A stretch of DNA of 64,000 nt from Bacteroidales bacterium (GTDB taxonomy: Bacteria; Bacteroidota; Bacteroidia; Bacteroidales; Muribaculaceae). A program made the translations under genes and the position numbers. The notes under the pieces are model-generated. The model worked only from the letters and a program-made list of their open reading frames with translations. It had not been told where the DNA came from and ran no database searches. Of the stretch, positions 45,867 to 54,746 are shown piece by piece. How positions within the stretch are numbered: position 1 is the first letter of the stretch; the number at the start of each line of letters is the position of its first letter. The DNA is taken from assembly GCA_022009815.1 (NCBI GenBank), contig CP091725.1, positions 806,001 to 870,000 on the forward strand, given 5' to 3'.

Positions 45867-45886
45867 CATTTTTATCACTAAATTTG
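45857..45886 (+). promoter_or_regulatory. Promoter-like site for the exbB-exbD-tonB genes
   Basis: TTTG at 45857-45860 (inside the pdxJ end), an 18-base spacer and TAAATTTG at 45879-45886, 35 bases before exbB. Confidence 0.5.
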
Positions 45887-45920
45887 TGTGTTGAATTTTT
45901 TGAAACTAACGATTTAAGAT

Positions 45921-46595
45921 ATGACATCTCTCCTCATCGCGGCACAGACAGCCGCACAGACCAGTTCCGCCGAACTTTCGGTGTGGGATCTCTGCCTTAA
46001 AGGCGGCATCATCATGATTCCTCTCGCACTCTTGTCGCTCGTGTCGATCTACATCTTCTTCGAGCGTTGGTTCGCGCTGCGCAAAGCGGCAAAAGATGAC
46101 GACACGTTTATGAAACGCATCAAGGACTACATCCACGACGGAGAGATTGAGAGCGCCGACATGCTCTGCAAGAAAACAGCCACTCCCTATGCCCGCCTGA
46201 TACAAAAAGGCATCTCGCGCATCGGGCGCCCGATGAACGACGTGCTTGTGGCAATCGAGAACGTGGGCAACATCGAGGTTGCCAAACTCGGCAAGGGCTT
46301 CACATGGCTCGCCACGACAGCGGCGGGAGCGCCGATGCTCGGATTCCTCGGCACGGTAACTGGTATGGTGAAAGCTTTCTTCGCCATGGCAAACGCCGGA
46401 GCAAACGCCAACATCTCAGTGCTCGCCGGAGGCATCTACGAGGCTCTGACCACAACGGTTGCCGGACTCGTGGTGGGCATCATCGCTCTGTTTGCCTACA
46501 ACTATCTGTCGGCACGCGTGAACCACGTGATGAACCAACTCGAAAACAAGACAATGGAATTTATGGACCTGCTCAACGAGCCGGCTTCTAAATAA
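45921..46595 (+). CDS. exbB: MotA/TolQ/ExbB proton channel family protein
   Basis: Inner-membrane channel subunit that uses the proton gradient to energise TonB. At 224 residues it has a first helix at about 22-45 (MIPLALLSLVSIYIFFERWF), a cytoplasmic loop with MLCKKTATPYARLIQKGISR, and two more helices with the conserved WLATTAAGAPMLGFLGTVTG MVKAFF stretch and EALTTTVAGLVVGIIALFAY. It is followed by exbD and a TonB-like gene and likely powers TonB receptors such as the one at 13964. Confidence 0.93.
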   Translation: MTSLLIAAQTAAQTSSAELSVWDLCLKGGIIMIPLALLSLVSIYIFFERWFALRKAAKDDDTFMKRIKDYIHDGEIESADMLCKKTATPYARLIQKGISRIGRPMNDVLVAIENVGNIEVAKLGKGFTWLATTAAGAPMLGFLGTVTGMVKAFFAMANAGANANISVLAGGIYEALTTTVAGLVVGIIALFAYNYLSARVNHVMNQLENKTMEFMDLLNEPASK

Positions 46596-46606
46596 CACCT
46601 ACTACA

Positions 46607-47083
46607 ATGGCACTAAAACGTCAACACGATCTGATGGCTTCCTACAGCATGGCGTCGATGACCGACGTCATCTTCCTGCTGCTCATATTCTTTATGGTGA
46701 CGTCGACGTTCGTATCGCCGACAGCGCTTGAAGTTGACCTGCCGAAAAGCTCGGAACAGACGGCTGTAAAGAAACCAAGCACCAAAGTCTACATCGACAA
46801 GACACAGCAACTTTACGCCTCCTTCGGCGAGGAAAGTCCGCAAGCCATCCAAGACGACCAACTGCTGGCGTTTCTGCAGATGACGCAACAGCAGGACTCA
46901 ACCCAAGTGATTGCGCTCTACGCCGACGAGTCGGTGCCTTACGGACGCATCGTGGAAGTGCTCGACATGACGTCGCGCCACAACTTGAAGATGGTGCTCG
47001 CCACAAAACCCACCGAAGCTAACGACCACCGCTTCGAGCAAGCACAGGAAACGCAGCCCGACGCTGCCGCAACACAACAATAA
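46607..47083 (+). CDS. exbD: Biopolymer transporter ExbD/TolR family protein
   Basis: Single-pass partner of ExbB. It has 158 residues and an N-terminal cytosolic part (QHDLMASYSMASMTDVIFLL) in which the membrane Asp of the helix MTDVIFLLLIFFMVTSTFVS is the conserved proton-binding residue. A periplasmic domain follows (ALEVDLPKSSEQTAVKKPST, VIALYADESVPYGRIVEVLD). It starts 11 bases after exbB. Confidence 0.94.
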   Translation: MALKRQHDLMASYSMASMTDVIFLLLIFFMVTSTFVSPTALEVDLPKSSEQTAVKKPSTKVYIDKTQQLYASFGEESPQAIQDDQLLAFLQMTQQQDSTQVIALYADESVPYGRIVEVLDMTSRHNLKMVLATKPTEANDHRFEQAQETQPDAAATQQ

Positions 47084-47092
47084 CGACAAGGA

Positions 47093-47908
47093 ATGACTGC
47101 GGAAGAGAAAAAATACAAGATTCTGGGTATCATCCTCGCGGCTGTCACCTATGCGGTGATAATCGTGGCGATGATTCTCACACGCATCTCGGCTTCCTCT
47201 GAGCAGAATTCTCAAATAAACGCATCGGAAAACAAAACACAAATAGCCTTTGACGGCGAAGAATACGTTGAATTCGGCGACATCCCGGAGCCGAACCTCA
47301 ACGACGGGGAACCGGCGGCAAACGACGCCGACAACGAGCCGGCAAGCGACGGAAGCGACCAGACCAACGAAGGCAACCCGGGCGACGGAGAGGCGCTCGT
47401 GTCGTCGCGCCACGACTCGCCGATGGAAACTCCGAAGAAAAAGAAAACCGGGCCAACAGCCGCCGAGCTGAAAAAACAGAAGGAAGAACAGGCTCGCATC
47501 AAGAAAGAAAAGGAACAGCAGGAGAAAGAAAAGAATAAAATCAACAACCGTGCGTCGAACGCATTCAACCGCACCGGCGGCAACAGCGCCGGACACAGCG
47601 GCTCGCCCGACGGAAACGCCTCGACAGGCGCAGTGTCGGGTGTGCCCGGACACAACCTCGGCACAAACTACCGCCTCAACGCGGCCCACTTCTCATGCGC
47701 CAAGAGCGGCGAACTGCAATTCAGCATAACCGTGAGGAAAGACGGCGCGGTCACCAGCGTGACCTACGTCAAGGGCACAGGCGAAGCTGCCGGCGACAAA
47801 AATGTCCGACGACAGTTCGAGCAACGCACACGCAACCTGCGCTTCACCGTGACGGGCGACAACGCTCCCAATGAAAAACGCGGAGTCATTACCTGGAAAA
47901 TAAAATAA
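47093..47908 (+). CDS. TonB/TolA-like energy transducer
   Basis: The protein has 271 residues with a membrane helix at about 9-27 (ILGIILAAVTYAVIIVAMIL) and a long periplasmic linker that is acidic first and then a charged coil (KKQKEEQARIKKEKEQQEKE). The C-terminal domain is SAAHFSCAKS-like AAHFSCAKSGELQFSITVRK with VTSVTYVKGTGEAAGDKNVR, resembling a TonB-type C-terminal fold. With exbB and exbD directly upstream it should transmit force to outer-membrane receptors. A classical TonB YP motif is not seen, so a TolA-like role is also possible. Confidence 0.8.
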   Translation: MTAEEKKYKILGIILAAVTYAVIIVAMILTRISASSEQNSQINASENKTQIAFDGEEYVEFGDIPEPNLNDGEPAANDADNEPASDGSDQTNEGNPGDGEALVSSRHDSPMETPKKKKTGPTAAELKKQKEEQARIKKEKEQQEKEKNKINNRASNAFNRTGGNSAGHSGSPDGNASTGAVSGVPGHNLGTNYRLNAAHFSCAKSGELQFSITVRKDGAVTSVTYVKGTGEAAGDKNVRRQFEQRTRNLRFTVTGDNAPNEKRGVITWKIK

Positions 47909-48014
47909 TCCATCCGCCGGCACACGCAGGCATCCCCACCACCACTACAGGCGGCAACCGTCGGCAATATCGCCGATTTAGACAGTTTTCTTTTAGACAA
48001 AATTATTTTCTAAC

Positions 48015-48022
48015 TATATTTG
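48015..48022 (+). promoter_or_regulatory. Putative -7 element of the arginine operon
   Basis: TATATTTG, only 13 bases before the argR ATG at 48035. -33 unclear. Confidence 0.4.
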
Positions 48023-48034
48023 CATAAAAATTCA

Positions 48035-48532
48035 ATGAGGATAAAAGATACAAGAAAAAAGAACGAACGGCAACAGCTGATTCTTGACATCATCAAGAAT
48101 CGACAGGTGAGCAGCCAGGAAGAACTGGTAAATGCTCTTGCCGAGCACGGCATCCGTGTGACGCAAGCCACGCTGTCGCGCGACATCAAGAAACTCCACA
48201 TCACGAAAGTTTCGACCGCCGACAACAGGTATGTCTACATCGTGCCCAACAGCAACGACATCACCGACACGCTGCTCAGCGCCAACCGCGGTCCCGCCAA
48301 TCCCAACCATTCAGTCGGCTTCGAGTCGCTGACATTCTCGGGCAACATCGCCGTGGTGAAAACGCGCAACGGATATGCCAGCGGACTCGCCTACGACATC
48401 GACATGAGCCACACCCCCGAGATTCTTGGCACAATAGCCGGCGCCGACACTATTTTTCTGGTGATGAGCGAGGACGTCAGCCGCGAGAAAGCACGTGAAG
48501 TGCTGAGCCGGTTCATCCCCATTGACAAATAA
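48035..48532 (+). CDS. argR: Arginine repressor
   Basis: Arginine-sensing DNA-binding hexamer. It has about 165 residues from MRIKDTRKKNERQQLILDII. The winged-helix DNA-binding domain has QVSSQEELVNALAEHGIRVT and QATLSRDIKKLHITKV. The C-terminal domain has GNIAVVKTRNGYASGLAYDI and the arginine-binding GTIAGADTIFLVMSED. It leads the arginine biosynthesis genes and probably controls them and itself. Confidence 0.95.
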   Translation: MRIKDTRKKNERQQLILDIIKNRQVSSQEELVNALAEHGIRVTQATLSRDIKKLHITKVSTADNRYVYIVPNSNDITDTLLSANRGPANPNHSVGFESLTFSGNIAVVKTRNGYASGLAYDIDMSHTPEILGTIAGADTIFLVMSEDVSREKAREVLSRFIPIDK

Positions 48533-48587
48533 CAGGATTTGTGGAATAATACATTTCGAAAAAGGTAATTAAACAAGAAAGCAGAAG

Positions 48588-49181
48588 ATGATCAAAGCAG
48601 AAGACATTGAAATTGTCGTTGCAAGCGAGAAAACAGTCAAATATGTTGACGAAATTCTCGACACCATCACCCGCGCGGCGAAAGTGCGCGGCACGGGCAT
48701 CGCAAAGCGCTCGCCCGAATACGTAAAGCAGAAGATGCTTGAAAACAAGGCGGTGGTGGCTCTCTACAAAGGAGAGGAATTTGCAGGGTTCAGCTACATT
48801 GAAAGCTGGAGCAACAAGCAGTTTGTAGCCAACTCAGGTCTAATCGTAGCCAACAAGTTCCGCGGACTGGGGCTGGCAAACCGCATCAAACGACGAATTT
48901 TCGAGCTGTCGCGCGAACGCTTTCCACATGCCAAGATTTTCAGTCTGACAACAGGAGCAGCAGTGATGAAAATCAACAACAAGCTGGGATTCCGCCCCGT
49001 CACGTTCGACCAGCTGACCGACGACGAGGCATTCTGGAAAGGCTGCGAGAGCTGTGTGAATTTCGACATCTTGCAGCGCAACGGCCGACGCATGTGCCTT
49101 TGCACCGGACTGCTCTACGACCCCGACGAGCACCCTGACGACAAATACAGGGAACAAGCAAAAGAAAAAAACAACGAATAA
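48588..49181 (+). CDS. GNAT acetyl/acyltransferase of the arginine operon, probable glutamate N-acyltransferase
   Basis: The protein has 197 residues with a GNAT fold: VALYKGEEFAGFSYIESWSN (beta strands 2-4), SGLIVANKFRGLGLANRIKR (the acyl-CoA pyrophosphate-binding R-G-x-G-L-A motif) and MKINNKLGFRPVTFDQLTDD. It contains several Cys near the end (GCESCVNFD, RRMCLCTGLLYD). Situated between argR and argG it is the likely first enzyme of the pathway, acting in place of ArgA/ArgJ. Studied Bacteroides use N-succinyl rather than N-acetyl intermediates, so the donor may be succinyl-CoA. That is an inference. Confidence 0.82.
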   Translation: MIKAEDIEIVVASEKTVKYVDEILDTITRAAKVRGTGIAKRSPEYVKQKMLENKAVVALYKGEEFAGFSYIESWSNKQFVANSGLIVANKFRGLGLANRIKRRIFELSRERFPHAKIFSLTTGAAVMKINNKLGFRPVTFDQLTDDEAFWKGCESCVNFDILQRNGRRMCLCTGLLYDPDEHPDDKYREQAKEKNNE

Positions 49182-49199
49182 AACATATTGACAGGAAAG

Positions 49200-50408
49200 A
49201 TGGAAGGAACAAAGAAAAAAGTAGTAGTGGCTTACAGCGGCGGTCTCGACACGTCGTACACCGTTATGTATCTCGCCAAGGAATTGGGCTATGAAGTGTA
49301 TGCGGCATGCGCAGACACCGGCGGCTTCAGCCCTGCCCAATTGAAAGCCAACGAGGAAAACGCCTACAAACTCGGCGCCAAACACTACGTGACGCTCGAC
49401 GTGACACAAGAATACTACGCAAAGAGCCTCAAATATATGATTTACGGCAACGTGCTGCGCAACGGCACATACCCTATCTCCGTAAGCTCCGAACGCATTT
49501 TCCAGGCAATAGCCATCGCGCGCTATGCCAACGAGGTGGGCGCCGACGCCATAGCCCACGGCTCTACAGGCGCGGGCAACGACCAGGTGCGTTTCGACAT
49601 GACTTTCCTCGTGATGGCTCCCGGAGTTGAGATTCTGACGCTCACCCGCGACAACGCGCTCTCGCGCGACGAGGAAATTGAATACCTGCGCTCCAACGGT
49701 TTCGTAGCCGACTTCACAAAGATGAAATATTCCTACAACGTGGGCATCTGGGGCACATCGATCTGCGGCGGCGAGATTCTCGACTCAAAGCAGGGTCTGC
49801 CCGACTCGGCATACCTCAAGCAGGTGGAGAAAGACGGCAAGGAAGAGATGCGCATCGAGTTTAAGCACGGAGAGATTGTGGCTGTCAACGGAAAGGCTTT
49901 TGACAACAAAATCGAGGCGATACGCTACATCGAGTCGATTGCCGCCCCTTACGGCATCGGACGCGACATGCACGTGGGCGACACAATCATCGGCATCAAA
50001 GGCCGCGTAGGCTTTGAGGCGGCAGCGCCGATGGTAATCATCAACGCGCATAAATTCCTTGAGAAGTACACCCTCAGCAAATGGCAGCAATACTGGAAAG
50101 ACCAGGTGGCAAACTGGCATGGAATGTTCCTGCACGAGAGCCAGTATCTCGAGCCTGTGATGCGCGACATCGAGGCGATGCTCGAATCATCGCAGCGCAA
50201 CGTCAACGGCACAGTGATTGTCGAGTTGCGCCCGCTGTCGATGTTCATGGTGGGTGTCGACTCTCCCGACGACTTGGTGAAGACGAAATTCGGCGAATAC
50301 GGCGAAATGCAGAAAGGCTGGACTGCCGACGACGCAAAAGGCTTCATAAAGGTGCTGTCCACTCCGCTGCGTGTTTATTATGCCAACCATAAAGACGAAC
50401 AAATATGA
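49200..50408 (+). CDS. argG: Argininosuccinate synthase
   Basis: The enzyme joins citrulline and aspartate with ATP. From MEGTKKKVVVAYSGGLDTSY it has 402 residues. The PP-loop motif VVVAYSGGLDTSYTVMYLA, AIAHGSTGAGNDQVRFDMTF and YSYNVGIWGTSICGGEIL are present. An in-frame ATG at 49188 is less likely. Its end overlaps argC by four bases (ATGA). Confidence 0.97.
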   Translation: MEGTKKKVVVAYSGGLDTSYTVMYLAKELGYEVYAACADTGGFSPAQLKANEENAYKLGAKHYVTLDVTQEYYAKSLKYMIYGNVLRNGTYPISVSSERIFQAIAIARYANEVGADAIAHGSTGAGNDQVRFDMTFLVMAPGVEILTLTRDNALSRDEEIEYLRSNGFVADFTKMKYSYNVGIWGTSICGGEILDSKQGLPDSAYLKQVEKDGKEEMRIEFKHGEIVAVNGKAFDNKIEAIRYIESIAAPYGIGRDMHVGDTIIGIKGRVGFEAAAPMVIINAHKFLEKYTLSKWQQYWKDQVANWHGMFLHESQYLEPVMRDIEAMLESSQRNVNGTVIVELRPLSMFMVGVDSPDDLVKTKFGEYGEMQKGWTADDAKGFIKVLSTPLRVYYANHKDEQI

Positions 50409-51378
50409 TAAAGGCTGGAATAATTGGAGGTGCCGGATACACCGCCGGCGAACTCATCCGACTGTTGCTCAACCACCCCGACGTAGACCTTAAATGGGTG
50501 CACAGCACAAGCAATGCCGGCAACCCAGTGGCTGCCGTGCATCAAGGGCTTGTGGGCGACACCAATCTGGTGTTTACATCGACAACAGCGTTTGCCGATG
50601 TCGACGTGATTTTCTTCTGCACGCCCCACGGCGAGTCGCGCAAATTCATGGAAGCGCACGCTGCGGAAATCCCGGAGGAGATGCGCATTGTCGACCTCTC
50701 GCAGGACTTCCGCATCAACGACGGCTCGCACGACTTCATCTACGGGCTGCCTGAGCTCAACCGCAAATACATTATCCGCGGCAAGCACGTTGCCAACCCA
50801 GGATGTTTCGCCACAGCCATTCAGTTGGCGCTGCTTCCGCTGGCACGCAACCTGCTGCTCAACAGCGATGTCCACGTGCATGCCATCACCGGCTCGACGG
50901 GCGCGGGCGTGAAACCGTCGCCGTCGTCGCATTTCTCATGGCGCAACGACAACGTGTCGATCTACAAGCCTTTCAAGCACCAACACTTGGCTGAAATCCG
51001 CCAGACGCTGACATCGATGCAGACAAGCTTCTCTTCGAAATCGAGTTCATCCCGGTGCGCGGCTGCTTCTCGCGCGGCATTTTCGCGTCGGCATATCTCG
51101 ACTGCCCGGTGGCGCTCGACGAGATTGTGAAACTCTACGAGGACTACTACGACGACCATAACTTCACATACGTAATCAACCGTATGCCCGACCTCAAGGA
51201 CGTGGTCAACACCAACAAGTGTCTGCTCTATCTCACTAAGGAAGACGGCAAACTGCTGATTGTGTCGGTTATCGACAATCTGCTGAAAGGCGCGTCGGGA
51301 CAAGCCGTCCACAACATGAACCTGCTCTTCGGGCTCCACGAGCGCACAGGGCTTAACCTGAAGGCTTCGGCTTTCTAA
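50405..51378 (+). CDS. argC: N-acyl-gamma-glutamyl-phosphate reductase (single-base frameshift near 51015)
   Basis: NADPH-dependent reductase of the third arginine step. Start MIKAGIIGGAGYTAGELIRL with the Rossmann G-x-x-G-x-x-G, DVIFFCTPHGESRKFM, ANPGCFATAIQLALLPLARN with catalytic Cys, and TGSTGAGVKPSPSSHFSWRN. After RQTLTS the frame is lost. One base added at about 51014-51016 resumes as ADKLLFEIEFIPVRGCFSRG and runs to VHNMNLLFGLHERTGLNLKA at the stop 51378. Corrected length is about 324 residues, as usual. Confidence 0.94.
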
Positions 51379-51391
51379 ACATTCAACGACG

Positions 51392-52513
51392 ATGAATCTT
51401 TTTGATGTATATCCTTTGTTCGATGTCGAGATTGTGCGCGGCGAAGGCTGCCACGTCTACGACAGCAAAGGCACAGAATATCTTGACCTCTACGGCGGCC
51501 ACGCCGTGATAAGCGTGGGACACAGCCATCCGCACTATGTCGACGCGATAAAACGTCAGGCGGAGAAACTGGTGTTCTACTCCAACTCTGTCCACAACTC
51601 GCTGCAGGTGCGCCTGGCTGAGAAACTCGGCAAGGCGTGCGGATACGACGACTACAGCCTCTTCCTGATAAACTCAGGTGCGGAAGCCAACGAAAACGCT
51701 ATGAAACTGGCTTCGTTCCACACCGGCAAGGGGCGCATCGTGGCTTTCGGAAAGGCGTTCCACGGACGCACATCGCTTGCCGTGGAGGCAACCGACAACC
51801 CTAAGATTGTGGCACCTGTCAACGCAAACCATCGCGTGACGTTCGTGCCGTTTGGCGACGCCGACGCCGCCGAACGCGAGATGGCGAAAGGCGACGTGGC
51901 GGCTGTGATAGTGGAAGGCATCCAGGGTGTGGGCGGAATCAACGTGCCCGCCGATGGGTTCTGGCACGCTCTGCGCGCAGCCTGCGACCGCCACAACGTG
52001 GTGATGATAGCCGATGAGATACAGTCGGGCTACGGCCGCTCGGGCAAATTCTTCGCACATCAGCACAGCGGTGTGCGCGCCGACATCGTGACCATGGCGA
52101 AGGGCATTGCCAACGGCTTCCCTATGGGCGCGTTGATTATCAACCCGGAAATCAAGCCGTCGTACGGCATGCTCGGCACCACTTTCGGAGGAAACCATCT
52201 GGCATGCGCAGCGGCAATCGCCGTGCTCGACATCTTCGAGCAGGAAAACCTTGTCGACAACGCTGCCCGTATGGGCGACTACCTGATGGCGGAATTGAAG
52301 AAAATCGACGGCATAAAGGAGGTGCGCGGAAAAGGACTGATGATAGGCATCGAGTTCGACTGCCCAGTGAATGAGCTGCGATCGCGGCTGCTGTTTGAGC
52401 AACACGTGTTTACAGGTGCGTCCGGACAAAACGTAATCCGGCTGCTGCCTCCGCTGGTTCTGACCAAGGACCTCGCCGACGAGTTTATAAAACGATTTAA
52501 AGCAGTGTTATGA
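51392..52513 (+). CDS. argD: Acetylornithine (or succinylornithine) aminotransferase
   Basis: PLP-dependent class III aminotransferase. It has 373 residues with YLDLYGGHAVISVGHSHPHY, LFLINSGAEANENAMKLAS, FGKAFHGRTSLAVEATDNP, VIADEIQSGYGRSGKFFAHQ and the PLP-binding Lys in TMAKGIANGFPMGALI, then TTFGGNHLACAAAIAVLDIF. It closes the arginine group in the window; argB and the transcarbamylase are not seen here. Confidence 0.94.
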   Translation: MNLFDVYPLFDVEIVRGEGCHVYDSKGTEYLDLYGGHAVISVGHSHPHYVDAIKRQAEKLVFYSNSVHNSLQVRLAEKLGKACGYDDYSLFLINSGAEANENAMKLASFHTGKGRIVAFGKAFHGRTSLAVEATDNPKIVAPVNANHRVTFVPFGDADAAEREMAKGDVAAVIVEGIQGVGGINVPADGFWHALRAACDRHNVVMIADEIQSGYGRSGKFFAHQHSGVRADIVTMAKGIANGFPMGALIINPEIKPSYGMLGTTFGGNHLACAAAIAVLDIFEQENLVDNAARMGDYLMAELKKIDGIKEVRGKGLMIGIEFDCPVNELRSRLLFEQHVFTGASGQNVIRLLPPLVLTKDLADEFIKRFKAVL

Positions 52514-52854
52514 GCGTCAACAAAGTGATTCTGATTGGCAACGTGGGCAAAGACCCGCAAGTGCGCTACATCGCCGAGAACAAGCCTTACGCGTCGTTTC
52601 CGCTCGCCACCAGCGACCCTGCCTACACCACCGAGGCGGGAGTGCAGATTCCCGAACGTACGGAATGGCACAACATCGTGATGTGGGGCAAGAACGCCGA
52701 ATATGCGGAAAAGTATATCCGCAAGGGCACGAAACTCTACATCGAGGGCAAACTCAGCACCCGCGTGTGGGAGGACCGCAACACGATAAAGCACTATGTG
52801 ACGGAAATCCACGTAGAAAGATTCGAGTTTCTCGGACAGCCGCGTCAGCAATAG
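52510..52854 (+). CDS. ssb: Single-stranded DNA-binding protein
   Basis: OB-fold protein of 114 residues with MSVNKVILIGNVGKDPQVRY, EWHNIVMWGKNAEYAEKYIR and GTKLYIEGKLSTRVWEDRN. It lacks the long acidic tail of housekeeping SSB and ends FLGQPRQQ, so it is a short SSB like those often found as a second copy in Bacteroidetes. The start overlaps the argD stop (ATGA). Confidence 0.93.
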   Translation: MSVNKVILIGNVGKDPQVRYIAENKPYASFPLATSDPAYTTEAGVQIPERTEWHNIVMWGKNAEYAEKYIRKGTKLYIEGKLSTRVWEDRNTIKHYVTEIHVERFEFLGQPRQQ

Positions 52855-52957
52855 CACCGCGCCAAAGCATCGCACGCGCCGAGATGCGCGGCGAAGGGCG
52901 GAGGAACAGTAATTACGGAAATTTCAAGAATTATGTGGCTTGTATAGAAAAAAGTAG

Positions 52958-52965
52958 TAATTTTG
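52958..52965 (+). promoter_or_regulatory. Putative -7 element for fabD
   Basis: TAATTTTG, 44 bases before the ATG at 53010. -33 weak. Confidence 0.35.
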
Positions 52966-53009
52966 CATCGGTTTTAAAACAAGAAAAATCACTAAACGAA
53001 AATAACAAG

Positions 53010-53886
53010 ATGAAAGCATTCGTATTCCCCGGACAAGGGGCTCAGTTTGTCGGAATGGGCAAAGACCTCTACGACAACAATGCAGTAGCAAAAGAACTTT
53101 TCGAAAAAGCAAACGAAATCCTCGGATTCCGTATCACAGACCTTATGTTTGAAGGCACTGAGGAAGACCTCCGCCAGACAAAGGTCACTCAACCGGCCAT
53201 CTTCCTTCACTCTGTGATTCTCGCCAAGACTCTCGGCGACGAGTTCAAACCAGAGATGGTGGCAGGTCACTCTCTCGGCGAATTTTCAGCACTCGTGGCT
53301 GCCGGCGCGCTCTCATTCGAGGACGGTCTTCGTCTGGTTTCCACCCGTGCATTGGCAATGCAGAAGGCTTGCGAGGCACAGCCTTCGACAATGGCAGCCG
53401 TTCTCGGCTTGACCAACGAGCAGGTAGAGGAAATCTGTGCGTCGATCGACGCCGTTGTCGCTCCTGCCAACTACAACTGCCCTGGACAGGTGGTTATCTC
53501 AGGTGTTGAAGAAGGCATCGACGCCGCTTGCGAGAAAGCTCTTGCAGCAGGCGCACGCCGCGCGTTGAAACTGAAAGTGGGCGGTGCGTTCCACTCTCCA
53601 TTGATGCAGCCGGCACATGACGAGCTCGCAGCCGCCATCAACAAGGCTCAGTTCTCTACACCAATCTGCCCTGTTTATCAGAATGTAGACGCAATGCCTC
53701 ACACCGACCCAGAGGAAATCAAGAAACCTCATCGCGCAGCTGACCGCTCCAGTGCTCTGGACACAGATTGTGCAAAAAATGATTGCCGACGGTGCCAACG
53801 ACTTTACAGAGCTCGGCCCGGGCGCAGTGCTTCAAGGCTTGATCCGCAAGATCGACCGCAGCGTTGCCACTTCAGGCCGTCAATAA
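53010..53886 (+). CDS. fabD: Malonyl CoA-acyl carrier protein transacylase (single-base frameshift near 53724)
   Basis: The enzyme loads malonate onto acyl carrier protein. Start MKAFVFPGQGAQFVGMGKDL, VTQPAIFLHSVILAKTLGDE, the active Ser in VAGHSLGEFSALVAAGALSF (Ser88), VGGAFHSPLMQPAHDELAAA with the catalytic His. After EEIKK the frame breaks. Removing one A from AAA at 53724-53726 gives NLIAQLTAPVLWTQIVQKMI and GANDFTELGPGAVLQGLIRK to the stop at 53886, about 291 residues. This gene is essential in most bacteria, so the shift is probably a sequence error. Confidence 0.95.
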
Positions 53887-53913
53887 GACATAACAATTAC
53901 GGTATTTCCAACA

Positions 53914-53957
53914 AACAGAGGCCGTCTGCAATCGCAGACAGCCTCTGTCTTTTTTTG
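53914..53957 (+). terminator. Intrinsic terminator after fabD
   Basis: CAGAGGC-C-GTCTG pairs with CAGAC-A-GCCTCTG over a short loop, followed by TCTTTTTTT. Confidence 0.85.
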
Positions 53958-54000
53958 GTCGTTTGCCAAAAAAGTGGTAAATTGCGCCAAATTTATTGGT

Positions 54001-54672
54001 ATGGATAATTCAAGTGTAATCTCACGTGTGCGCTACCTTATGGGCGAATTACGGCTGCGGCAGAACTCTTTTGCCGCGCGGATAGGCTGCGACGTCACAA
54101 ACTTATCGAAACAACTGAATGGCAAATTGCCCATAACCGACTCTTTCATCAACAAGATTGTGGTCAACACCGGAGTGTCGAAAGAATGGCTCGTAAGCGG
54201 CACTGGCGTGCCGTTCGGCAAATCTGACGCTCCCGAGGCGCTGACTGCGGGGCTGACCGACTCCGAAGCGGAAGGAATGCCTGTCTACGACCTCGACGTG
54301 ACAGCCGGACCGCTGACCCGCGAGCGTATTTTCGCCGACGACCGCATCGTGGGACGCATAGCGATGCCCGGGATGGACAGCGAATGCCGGGTGGTGCGCG
54401 TGAGCGGCGACAGCATGGCGCCTGTAATCAACAACGGCGACTATATCGCCGTGCGCGAGGTGGGCGACACATCGATTATCTATTGGGGACAAATCTACGT
54501 TGTGCTGCTCGACGACTACCGCATGGTTAAATACCTGCGCCGACATCCCGACGAGTCAAAGGTGGTGCTCCGCAGCGCCAACCCAGCCTACGACGACATC
54601 GACGTGCCTAAATCAGCCATCAGAGGCTTGTTTTTCGTGAGCAAGATAGTGAAAGTTGTCGACGCCGGATAA
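54001..54672 (+). CDS. CI/LexA-like transcriptional regulator (helix-turn-helix plus S24 peptidase domain)
   Basis: The protein has 223 residues from MDNSSVISRVRYLMGELRLR. The N-terminal HTH has RQNSFAARIGCDVTNLSKQL. The C-terminal half is an S24 peptidase-like fold with VRVSGDSMAPVINNGDYIAV (Ser nucleophile in SGDSM) and IYVVLLDDYRMVKYLRRHPD (Lys). Such proteins repress SOS or phage genes and may cleave themselves on DNA damage. The target is unknown. No prophage genes adjoin it, so a chromosomal regulator is likely. Confidence 0.88.
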   Translation: MDNSSVISRVRYLMGELRLRQNSFAARIGCDVTNLSKQLNGKLPITDSFINKIVVNTGVSKEWLVSGTGVPFGKSDAPEALTAGLTDSEAEGMPVYDLDVTAGPLTRERIFADDRIVGRIAMPGMDSECRVVRVSGDSMAPVINNGDYIAVREVGDTSIIYWGQIYVVLLDDYRMVKYLRRHPDESKVVLRSANPAYDDIDVPKSAIRGLFFVSKIVKVVDAG

Positions 54673-54690
54673 ATAACCGACACACATAAA

Positions 54691-54727
54691 AAAACATCCC
54701 GATTGCCGCTGCAACCGGGATGTTTCT
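54691..54727. terminator. Terminator between the S24 regulator and the giant protein
   Basis: AAAACATCCCG pairs with CGGGATGTTT (with one unpaired C), loop ATTGCCGCTGCAAC. A/T runs on both sides suit both convergent genes. Confidence 0.75.
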
Positions 54728-54746
54728 ATTTATGGGGAAATGACTG

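Noticed and set aside
53720..53730. Programmed ribosomal frameshift in fabD and the other shifted genes
   Set aside because: The shifts go both ways, lie in unrelated genes and mostly lack slippery heptamers with downstream structures. Sequence error explains them better.
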